From CAKZNE01 sp002695025 (GTDB lineage Bacteria > Bacteroidota > Bacteroidia > Flavobacteriales > Schleiferiaceae), in the NCBI GenBank assembly GCA_913043285.1, contig CAJWML010000007.1, positions 111,464-175,463 on the forward strand: a stretch of DNA of 64,000 nucleotides, read 5' to 3'. The notes below the pieces were generated by a model. That model worked only from the letters and a program-made list of their open reading frames with translations. It made no database searches and was not told the origin of the DNA. The position numbers were made by a program, and so were the translations under genes. Shown here one piece after another: positions 53,511 through 60,442 of the stretch (the first letter of the stretch is position 1; every line of letters starts with the position of its first letter).

Positions 53511-54263
53511 TTATTTTCCTTCTTCATCAAAGCCGTCAAATTCCATCATTTTCATTGTCGGACAGTTGTTTACTACTAAATCAAATTTCTCGATTCCGTC
53601 AACCGTTGTCAAGTATTCAACTCTGTCAAATGTTTGATTCTTGTAAGTCATTTTATAAATGAAATCGTCAATCTTTTCAATTTTGAGTCTAGATTTTTGG
53701 TCATTTGACTTTGCTTGAAAAGTTCTTAGTTCGAGTTCTATCGAGTTGTTTGTTAATGAAATTATGTTAGAAATTGATTCAGCGTCTGATTCTAATGGTC
53801 CATAAAATATGAAGGCTGTATCTCGTATTTCAAATCTTGGGTCAATGCCATCACATCTGTCATAAAGTACAAACTGGTCATTGAACTTTCTAAGCGTTAT
53901 GAAATGGCTCGGAAAGTTCTTCAAGTCTATCTGTTTTGGTTTAAAGTCTTTGTTAATGGCGTTCAATGAAGATTTGATAGATTGTTTGTCCCATTTTGAT
54001 TCGCCCCATTGTTTTACACTTTCATAGAATGTTGAATTCCTTGTCGTGTCAATGAAAATTTGGTGTTTAGAAAGGTCAAGTGAGTTTGGGTCATTTCTTT
54101 CTAGAATCGTGTCCTCTTCAGTTTCTTCTAATAAAGTCTTTGGTCGGTCTGCGGCTGAATCAATTTTGGAAGTCGTTTCTCTTTGAGTCGCCTTTGATTT
54201 CATATTTTCTGTACAACTAATTGTCAGAATTAAAATCGTTAATATGAATATGAATCGTGTCAT
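53511..54263 (-). CDS. Lipoprotein of unknown family (cassette 2)
   Basis: A 250-residue predicted lipoprotein (lipobox ILTISC, Cys17), acidic and with alternating beta strands (HFITLRKFNDQFVLYDRCDG, IYKMTYKNQTFDRVEYL). No family is recognised. The ATG at 54263 is 12 bp after the GTTGGGC core of the attC-like site, and the stop is close to the GCCCAAC of the next site, so the gene fills its cassette. The coding sequence is AT-rich. Confidence 0.72.
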   Translation of the reverse strand: MTRFIFILTILILTISCTENMKSKATQRETTSKIDSAADRPKTLLEETEEDTILERNDPNSLDLSKHQIFIDTTRNSTFYESVKQWGESKWDKQSIKSSLNAINKDFKPKQIDLKNFPSHFITLRKFNDQFVLYDRCDGIDPRFEIRDTAFIFYGPLESDAESISNIISLTNNSIELELRTFQAKSNDQKSRLKIEKIDDFIYKMTYKNQTFDRVEYLTTVDGIEKFDLVVNNCPTMKMMEFDGFDEEGK

Positions 54264-54275
54264 CTTTCAAATGTT

Positions 54276-54406
54276 GCCCAACGGTTTAGCTAAGAAACGT
54301 GGGGACTTCGAAGTACTTTTCTGTCCACCCGTGACGAGCTAAACTACGAAGTTCAATGCTTGCTTTCAGTACGTTTCTCCCCATGTTTTCTTAGGTTTTG
54401 TTGGCA
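54276..54406 (-). repeat. attC-like site, long form (131 bp), best preserved
   Basis: On the minus strand it begins TGCCAAC (inside the last codons of the gene upstream) and ends GTTGGGC, a perfect GTTRRRY core. A long imperfect stem is formed by CTAAGAAACGTGGGG (54290-54304) and CCCCATGTTTTCTTAG (54379-54394, plus strand). This core-plus-palindrome layout is what integron integrases recognise (established knowledge). Confidence 0.68.
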
Positions 54407-55182
54407 TCAGTTTTTATTAATTTTTTTTTCGCGAATCTTTTCTTAAACTCATTTTTATCAAATGTGTGTAAATAGTTATAGTTGGCATGACACTGACAAA
54501 TAGAAAGTTGTCCTTTATGTCTTATTAGCAGCGGAATATGTTTAAGTCGATTCGCCTCTAGACATTCTTTGATAGCGTTATAGGCGTAATCACCAACCGA
54601 CATTTGATTTCCACTTTTTAGGTTTACTAACAATTTTGGTTTGTCCATACCAATAGAGTGTAAGTACTTGTTGAGTTTAATTTTGTTTTCGGGATTTCTA
54701 ATAGTAAACATAATACGTGAGTCGAGTCTTTTTCCTGTCAAGTAGTCAATATCAACCTCCTCAATTGATTTGTAAAACCGATTGTCCATTGACGTATTCT
54801 GAGTCCAATACTAAGGGTTTGTCTTAGTGATAAAAACATTTTGGAATTGTGGAGAAGTCAATAATTCCAATTTAAATCTGAATAGAACTGGCCCATACTT
54901 GTTTGCTCTACTGTATCTCTTATGTAAGTCTTCGCCATCTAAGAATACGTGATCCCAAACATCAAATAATTTGTCCTCTTTATCTGAAGGTTGATTTGAT
55001 TGAAAGAGATTATTTGATTCCACGAAATGACGAGATAGCAGAGCATTATTTTCGATGAATGTTATCGATGTAGAGACTGTATTTGCATGATATAAAAATT
55101 CCACTCCCTTATTTTTCAGTATCGTGTAGAGTGATTTTGCAGATAAGCCGTACTCGTCCATTTTTATTTTAATTGATGCCAA
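54391..55182 (-). pseudogene. ART-like cassette gene split by an in-frame amber codon (cassette 1)
   Basis: Two frames, 55161 (ATG) to 54811 and on to 54391, are in the same phase and separated only by TAG at 54811-54813. Read through, the protein is about 256 residues: VEFLYHANTVSTSITFIENN, then ALLSRHFVE, DVWDHVFLDGEDLH, YGPVLFRFKLELL, then VFITKTNP, stop, YWTQNTSMDNRFYKSIEE, and DSRIMFTIRNPENKI. The pattern YHANTxxTSxTFxxxxxLLSR with xNPxYW recalls a family of ADP-ribosyltransferase-like proteins (from memory, not checked). A C-to-T change of CAG to TAG would explain the stop. The ATG at 55161 lies 16 bp after a lone GTTGGCA core at 55177-55183; a TTG at 55182 is a less likely start. AT-rich. 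Confidence 0.65.
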
Positions 55183-55183
55183 C
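55177..55183 (-). other. Lone attC/attI-like core at the array boundary
   Basis: GTTGGCA on the minus strand followed by TCAATTAAAA, like the sequence after the core of the 53371 site (TCAATTTAAA). No palindromic partner is visible further upstream, as would be expected for a simple attI-type or decayed junction. Confidence 0.4.
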
Positions 55184-55429
55184 TGTATATATAGTGCATT
55201 GTCCGTTCCGGAGGCTAAAAGTGATTAACACTTTTATAACCAGTATTTTAAAGGGTGGCAGCCGTTTTTAAATACTTACAAACGAAAGGTAAACGCTTAT
55301 TTCCCGCATAATTTCAAAAAAAATCCAATGCAGCGGCTTCCATACTTTTCAAACGGCAAATTTTTGTAGATAAAGCGCTGTTGTAGTATGAAGGGAAATA
55401 AGATAAGGTTGTATTCGAGGGTAGGGAGC

Positions 55430-55642
55430 CTATTTCTTCGTAGAAATCAACAGTTCCCGTACATCCACGTCCAGTACTTTGGCAATATTGCGTAAAACCG
55501 GGATGGTAGGCTGTGTATTATTGTTGCAGTAATTGGTCACCACCACATAGCTACGGTCAATCTTTTCCGCCAGCCAGGTTTGCGTCCGGCCTTGTTGCTG
55601 TAATACTTCTTTAATGCGGTTCATTTCCACTTTTTTGCTCAT
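55430..55642 (-). CDS. XRE-family HTH regulator
   Basis: A 70-residue protein that is one Cro/C1-type helix-turn-helix (WLAEKIDRSYVVVTNYCNNN, then PTIPVLRNIAKVLDVDVREL). Small DNA-binding regulator. It is divergent from the gene at 55792, with two inverted repeats between them that could be its operators. Confidence 0.9.
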   Translation of the reverse strand: MSKKVEMNRIKEVLQQQGRTQTWLAEKIDRSYVVVTNYCNNNTQPTIPVLRNIAKVLDVDVRELLISTKK

Positions 55643-55659
55643 GGCGGGTCTTGCTATGG

Positions 55660-55692
55660 TATTTCAATACAGTCAATTACTGTTTTGTAATA
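55660..55692. promoter_or_regulatory. Inverted repeat upstream of the XRE gene
   Basis: TATTTCAATACAG, 7 nt, CTGTTTTGTAATA: arms match in 11 of 13 positions. It starts 18 bp before the XRE ATG on that strand; possible autoregulatory operator. Confidence 0.45.
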
Positions 55693-55733
55693 TAGTCTGC
55701 TTAAGGTGTATCAAGATATAATACATAAATATG

Positions 55734-55764
55734 TTGTGAAATAACATAGTTCAATATATATTTG
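55734..55764 (+). promoter_or_regulatory. Promoter of the gene at 55792
   Basis: TTGT, 19 bp, TATATTTG (exact TAnnTTTG). The GTG start is 28 bp after the -7 box. Confidence 0.6.
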
Positions 55765-55784
55765 TATTGCATTCTAATACAAAT
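55760..55784. promoter_or_regulatory. Perfect inverted repeat over the promoter start
   Basis: ATTTGTATT, 7 nt, AATACAAAT. It overlaps the -7 box and transcription start, so a bound protein (probably the divergent XRE product) would block transcription. Confidence 0.55.
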
Positions 55785-55791
55785 CCTTCCT

Positions 55792-56124
55792 GTGAAAGCT
55801 CCTAAAATCTGCTCTTGCCCTAAAGAAGCCAAAGGCAAACTGGCCGTCCGCCTCATCCAGGCCGATCTCAAACACAACCAACTTATTGCCGGCCTGGAGG
55901 CCCTGGGCTTTACCGATAACGGCCTGCAGCACCTCAACATCCACCACCTAGTAGAAAATATAATGGAAGTAGCGCCCGAAGCCCACAACCGCTGGGCCGG
56001 GGTATATTTCAACTTTCTGGAACGGGCGCAGTATTATCCCCTTAGCCCGCAGGGCGAGGCCTTGCTGCCCCTGGCGGAAGATTGCTACCGGCAATTGCAA
56101 TGTTGCCTGCTCCCGGAAGGCTAG
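55792..56124 (+). CDS. Hypothetical protein next to the XRE regulator
   Basis: A 110-residue protein from GTG 55792 (the earlier in-frame TTG at 55762 lies in the -7 box and is rejected). It has an N-terminal KICSCPKEAKGKLAV, a helical middle, and NRWAGVYFNFLERAQYY near the centre. No family recognised. Codon use is like that of the chromosome, not AT-rich like the nearby cassettes. Confidence 0.65.
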   Translation: MKAPKICSCPKEAKGKLAVRLIQADLKHNQLIAGLEALGFTDNGLQHLNIHHLVENIMEVAPEAHNRWAGVYFNFLERAQYYPLSPQGEALLPLAEDCYRQLQCCLLPEG

Positions 56125-56201
56125 TCCAGGTAGGGTAGTAGGGGTGGATGGAGGCACCTTTCACTATGTTATGAGCTATTGATGCCTACGGGTTATCCAT
56201 T

Positions 56202-56235
56202 TTGCCATGGCCAATTTTTCAATTGGCCGCGGCAA
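56202..56235. repeat. Long hairpin
   Basis: TTGCCATGGCCAATT and AATTGGCCGCGGCAA pair in 13 of 15 positions with a 4-nt loop. A third partial copy (AAATGGCCACGGCTAATTTT) follows at 56243. Could end transcription of the gene at 55792. Confidence 0.55.
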
Positions 56236-56430
56236 AAAATAAAAATGGCCACGGCTAATTTTCATTTTTATGCCGGTTAATGCTTTAAGAAGTGCCCTCC
56301 GGTACGGATAAAGGTGTTGAAGTTTAGGAAGAAGAGGTAGGGGGTAATACCGGTTGCCGCGCTTCGACTCCGCTCAGCATGACAACCGGAGATTGTTGAT
56401 CCCCGGATTTAAATTATCGTAAAAAATGGG

Positions 56431-56987
56431 TCAGTCTGAGTGGGTGTGAAACACCCGTATCGAAGACTGTGTGGGGGCGTTTATTCTATACCATTAAGTT
56501 TTTGCCGCATGACAGTTGCCGCCCTTCGATACACTCCAATCCCGTCCCGAGTTCTCGGGATCGGGACGGAGCACTCAGGGGGACAACCGGAGATGGTTGA
56601 TTCCGGGATATAACTTATCGTAAAAGTGGGTCCGTCTGAGTGGGTGTGAAACACCCGTATCGAAGACTGTGCGGGGGCATTTATTCTATACCATTAAGCT
56701 TTTGCCGCATGACAGTTGCCGCCCTTCGATACACTCCAATCCCGTCCCGAGTTCTCGGGATCGGGACGGAGCACTCAGGGGGACAACCGGAGATGGTTGA
56801 TTCCGGGATATAACTTATCGTAAAAGTGGGTCCGTCTGAGTGGGTGTGAAACACCCGTATCGAAGACTGTGCGGGGGCATTTATTCTATACCATTAAGCT
56901 TTTGCCGCATGACAGTTGCCGCCCTTCGATACACTCCAATCCCGTCCCGAGTTCTCGGGATCGGGACGGAGCACTCAGGGGGACAAC
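56431..56987. repeat. 200-bp tandem repeat, about 2.8 copies
   Basis: Copies start at 56431, 56631 and 56831 (exact 200-bp period); copies 2 and 3 are nearly identical. Each has GTCTGAGTG, a small hairpin GGGTGTGAAACACCC, TATCGAAGACTGTG, a spacer with TTATTCTATACCATTAAG, and CCCTTCGATACACTCC, the hairpin CCCGTCCCGAG/CTCGGGATCGGGACGG, then GCACTCAGGGGGACAACC. A diverged unit end lies just before copy 1. Confidence 0.88.
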
Positions 56988-57471
56988 TTTATATATTGGC
57001 TTCTAATTGACCCTTCAAAAGGCTCAGGGAACTAAAGGTCTTGTCACACTGAGCGGAGTCGAAGTGTGACTGCACGAAAGCTTGTTATGCATGCTTGGGT
57101 ATAGTATACTACCGGATGCCTTGGGTTGCCGCCCTTCGATACAATCCGCTAAAGCGGATCACTCAGGGGACAACCGGAGATTGGGGCAGGATCTTTTTCC
57201 ATTTATCCGGTTTCGATCCAATGCTGGTGGTAGCCGGTCCGGGACTTTGATTGTAAGAGGGAGCGTTGGCCTCCGTTCAAAAAAGTGCAGGAAAAGGCAC
57301 CCTTTGGGAAAATATTTGGGATACAGATTGACTTTGGTGGTCGGTTTTCAGTATAATCAACTGAATGTCAAGGCCTAAATATTTTTACGGAATGTATTGC
57401 ATACCCGGAAAATGAAGAATTTTGTGCCGGCATTAAAACAATGTTGCTAACAAAAAAACACGTATTAATTT

Positions 57472-57972
57472 ATGAAAATGATGAGGTTAATGGTAGTTGC
57501 CCTGATGGCAGTTGTACTGGTACAAGCTTGTAATGAACCCGCTAAGCACGAGGATAAAATGGCGGTGGTCATGGCTAATACAGACAGTATCCAGAACATC
57601 AACAACCTGCTCAAGGAGAAGTATGAAATGATGGTTAAGGAAAGTATGCAGGATACCAATGCTGCGGTACAGGTGGATAGCGTTGAAGCCGCTGTAATAG
57701 CTGGTTACCAGGTAAAATTACAACAGCAAAAAACTTCTATTGAAGAGGTGAATACTATGATTGCTGACTTTGAGCGTTTTGAGACCGAGCATAGCGCAGC
57801 TGAACATGCCGAAATCGACACCAATGCCGTAAAAGATGTTTTACGCATGCAGGAAGAGGCCTTAAATAAGCAAAACGAGATTATGGAGGAACTGAACCAT
57901 ATTCAGAGCGATATGGAGAGTGCCAGCAAGAGCGAGGACCTGAACGCCAAAGAAGAGGAAGGCACCATGTAA
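57472..57972 (+). CDS. Coiled-coil lipoprotein
   Basis: A 166-residue predicted lipoprotein (VVLVQAC, Cys20), almost wholly helical with heptad-like spacing (VKLQQQKTSIEEVNTMIADF, EEALNKQNEIMEELNHIQSD). No family is claimed. Its codons 129-147 (57857-57911) are repeated exactly at the window's right edge. Its terminator is at 57992. Confidence 0.75.
   Translation: MKMMRLMVVALMAVVLVQACNEPAKHEDKMAVVMANTDSIQNINNLLKEKYEMMVKESMQDTNAAVQVDSVEAAVIAGYQVKLQQQKTSIEEVNTMIADFERFETEHSAAEHAEIDTNAVKDVLRMQEEALNKQNEIMEELNHIQSDMESASKSEDLNAKEEEGTM
57857..57911 (+). repeat. Left copy of a direct repeat (>=55 bp)
   Basis: Identical to 63946-64000 over all 55 bases; the match starts at AGGCCTTAAATAAGC and runs to the window edge. 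It lies inside the lipoprotein gene. Confidence 0.9.
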
Positions 57973-57991
57973 TCCTGGTAGTTTAAGATTT

Positions 57992-58022
57992 AAAAAGCCC
58001 CCGGTTTTCCGGGGGCTTTTTT
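57992..58022 (+). terminator. Terminator of the coiled-coil lipoprotein gene
   Basis: AAAAAGCCCCCGG, TTTT, CCGGGGGCTTTTTT. Confidence 0.93.
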
Positions 58023-58347
58023 GTTGAGGTATCCTGCTAGGCTTCACTCCTGGATACTTTTGGTATGCAGCTTGCGCAATCGGGATACCGGTAATTAAAG
58101 CACCACTTTCAAAAGGCAGTATGCGGGAATGGCATAGCTGTATTCAAATAGCCATCTCCCAGCCCGGTGCTTTTGAAGATATGAGTGGTCTTGGTGTGTT
58201 GCTCAACACCTCGCTGAACCACAAGTGTAAGTATGGTGGAGCGTGCGGAGGAGACTGTGGAACTGTTTAAGACTATGGCTTTGGATGTATTGGTGTTTGA
58301 GGAGTAGGTAGTGTTGAAGGATCTGGGCCGTTGGTAATTAACTATAG
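58023..58347. other. Spacer with no convincing gene
   Basis: 325 bp between the lipoprotein terminator and the stop of the pseudo-metzincin gene. A minus-strand frame of 80 codons from a TTG at 58351 and a plus-strand frame ending VELFKTMALDVLVFEE at about 58306 both exist, and they cannot both be real; neither has a good start. It may hold the remains of a gene. Confidence 0.4.
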
Positions 58348-59355
58348 TCAATCTGGAGGTTCTTCTCTGGTTCTGGTACCAAATTGGGCTTTACCACCTT
58401 GAGATGGAGCAATCCTACTGTCTTTCACTCGGACTCTTTTTCTAGCACTAACTCCTACTTGAGCTGGACCAGTAAACTGGCTACCTTGTGTAAAAGAGTT
58501 ATCCGTTTCCTCGGAATAACACCCATCCGTGATATGTATCCCATCCGTGATTGAATTACGCGAGGTTGAAAAGTTATTGGCCAGTCCGCAGAAATTGGTT
58601 TTCATGATCGAGGCATTGTTATGCTCCCGATCACCGGTAGCTTCATTTCCTTGCTTGTTGGAGATATATGAAAAGAAGGGCCGCATTTTAACCTCTGAAG
58701 AATCAAAAGGAACAAACACATCATTATCGGTATACCCCATGATGGTGGTGCTGATGGTAGCTCCGACATTATCGGACAGGTCATAGATATTAAAAGGTTG
58801 CGCGCTCAAAGCACAATTGGTATCACCATTAAAGGTGCCACTTTGATCTATGTTGTTACCGGCTCCCAACAGATACCCGATTTGCCGTGACAGTGAATAA
58901 GTATTCCACATCAGGCATTCATAGTGCATTACAATTATGGCTTGGTCCCGGGATATCCGGTTGCCGGAATAAGCGCAGGAGGTGGGATCATCCACCAGGA
59001 CAAGAACAAGGTCTGCCGAAAATTGATCCTGTAAATTATTGATAGCTGAGCGGGGATTAAAGCAATTTATAATATCCAACTTTGGTGTTGGGTCTGTTAA
59101 AAAATCAACCTCACCAAAATGTTTCAATACGAGTTCACCGGGAATCTCACTGGTTTTGATGGCTTGATTAAACTTATCTACGGATGCCCGTATAATTTTA
59201 CAGGTTTTATGATCTCCTCCCATTTTTTGAATGGTTTGCGGGCTGGCCATTGCCAGCAGACTTATGCAGGTATCCTCGCTCATCAGAGTTTTACTGAGCA
59301 GGATGCCCCCTGCTAAAAAAAAGGGTAGGAGGTATTTATTTTTACTTGAAACCAT
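58348..59355 (-). CDS. Metzincin-like exported protein lacking zinc ligands (pseudo-protease)
   Basis: A 335-residue protein with an N-terminal hydrophobic signal (LLPFFLAGGILLSKTL). Residues 103-170 follow the plan of reprolysin/peptidyl-Asp metallopeptidases (NNLQDQFSADLVLVLVDD, a Cys at 127, AIIVMHYECLMWNTYSLS), but the expected HExxHxxGxxH reads RQIGYLLGAGN (157-167), so all three His and the Glu are lost while the GxxxGA scaffold remains. TTIMGYTDN at 203-211 fits the Met-turn. The C-terminal 35 residues are basic and low complexity. It is the last gene of a four-gene operon; its ATG overlaps the MBL gene by 14 bp. Confidence 0.65.
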   Translation of the reverse strand: MVSSKNKYLLPFFLAGGILLSKTLMSEDTCISLLAMASPQTIQKMGGDHKTCKIIRASVDKFNQAIKTSEIPGELVLKHFGEVDFLTDPTPKLDIINCFNPRSAINNLQDQFSADLVLVLVDDPTSCAYSGNRISRDQAIIVMHYECLMWNTYSLSRQIGYLLGAGNNIDQSGTFNGDTNCALSAQPFNIYDLSDNVGATISTTIMGYTDNDVFVPFDSSEVKMRPFFSYISNKQGNEATGDREHNNASIMKTNFCGLANNFSTSRNSITDGIHITDGCYSEETDNSFTQGSQFTGPAQVGVSARKRVRVKDSRIAPSQGGKAQFGTRTREEPPD

Positions 59356-60442
59356 AGCTGTACGTGTTAACTTTATATCCGTTAGTGTTTGCAGGATCCG
59401 GGACGGTAATCAATACCGGGAAGCCGGCTGGCCTTGTTTTTTTGGTACCGGTTTTTATAGTCCTTGTACTTTCCTTGTTTACCACCAGCTTGTTGTATTT
59501 TGACCACCTGAGGTATTCATTCTTCGGATAGGTGAGAAAGATCTTCTGAATGGATTGGTTGTTCTCAAACCTATTAATCACACTTTGTTTGGGGTGCTTA
59601 TACATACCGTTTTTACCGCTGCTTATGACCACTACGGTAGCCTTAGCTAAACTCACCCAGTCATTATTAGAGCTGCAATTGCTGCCGTGGTGGTTGGCGG
59701 TAAACACATCAAAGTTGTTGTTGTATTGAATTAGCGGTGATTCAATATTGGCACAACGGCAGTTAAACTTTTCAAGATCGGTCTTATTTGGGCCAATTTC
59801 CACCTGCTTTTGCAGAGTGGTTTTAATTCCGCCAATATCCCCCCCGTTTACATATCGGAACTTTTTTGTACCAATTTGGGCTTGAATTAGCACTACTATA
59901 GATTGATCATTTTCATCATCACTGTTTATTCCGGTCTGAACTTCAGAATTGGTGGATGGGTCCCAAACTTTACGGTTAACCGCTATGCACTGAATAAGGT
60001 AAGTGTGGTTATTTTCCGCATAAGAAGTGATAATATCACCTGGTTTAAGCGTGATTCTTTGCCGCTGGTTAGCCAGGTTAGTATACATCGTAAAAAGAGC
60101 GGTGTTCTTTGAGCCTGGCCCCCGGTCCATTACTTGCTTTATAGGGAAGTTAGCGTTCATCAGGGTGATAAGTCCCCCAATATGGTCGCCATCATAGTGA
60201 GAAGCAATAATTCTGTTCAGTGTATCCAGTTTGAGCTCCTGCTTGAGATAGCTCAGGACGTATTCCCCGCCATAACCTGTGCCCCCGTCTAGCAGGATGG
60301 ATTCTACAACTTTCTTTTGAGCATTTTTGATCAGAAACAGTGTTGAACTTCCCTGGCCTACGTCAAAGTGATAGATATCTAACGACTGACTTAAGCCAAG
60401 AGACGAGATCCATACCAGTATATTTAGTAGCAGAGCTTTCAT
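59342..60442 (-). CDS. Exported ComEC/Rec2-like metallo-beta-lactamase-fold protein
   Basis: A 366-residue protein with a signal peptide (LNILVWISSLGLSQ) and an MBL fold: DVGQGSSTLFLI, LLDGG, the metal motif SHYDGDHIGG (His82, Asp84, Asp86, His87), VNGGDIGG and TANHHGSN. This is the arrangement of the ComEC C-terminal hydrolase domain, here as a separate exported protein. The substrate may be a nucleic acid or a phosphodiester (inference). Its ATG overlaps the upstream stop by 4 bp. Confidence 0.85.
   Translation of the reverse strand: MKALLLNILVWISSLGLSQSLDIYHFDVGQGSSTLFLIKNAQKKVVESILLDGGTGYGGEYVLSYLKQELKLDTLNRIIASHYDGDHIGGLITLMNANFPIKQVMDRGPGSKNTALFTMYTNLANQRQRITLKPGDIITSYAENNHTYLIQCIAVNRKVWDPSTNSEVQTGINSDDENDQSIVVLIQAQIGTKKFRYVNGGDIGGIKTTLQKQVEIGPNKTDLEKFNCRCANIESPLIQYNNNFDVFTANHHGSNCSSNNDWVSLAKATVVVISSGKNGMYKHPKQSVINRFENNQSIQKIFLTYPKNEYLRWSKYNKLVVNKESTRTIKTGTKKTRPAGFPVLITVPDPANTNGYKVNTYSYGFK

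Larger units (their letters stand above)
56125..57471. repeat. 1.35-kb gene-free REP and tandem-repeat region
   Basis: No gene seen. It contains the hairpin at 56202, a short REP (CTTCGACTCCGCTCAGCATG) at about 56367, the 200-bp tandem repeat at 56431-56987, an inverted repeat GTCACACT/AGTGTGAC at 57043-57070 of the same palindrome class, and another CCCTTCGATAC ... CACTCAGGG module at about 57129-57170. Confidence 0.7.

Noticed and set aside
56431..56987. Possible CRISPR array
   Set aside because: The repeat unit is 200 bp with no short repeat/variable spacer pattern, and no cas genes are present.
58109..58351. 80-codon minus-strand frame after the pseudo-metzincin gene
   Set aside because: TTG start inside the upstream stop, Ser/Thr-rich low-complexity sequence, and a competing plus-strand frame; not supported as a gene.
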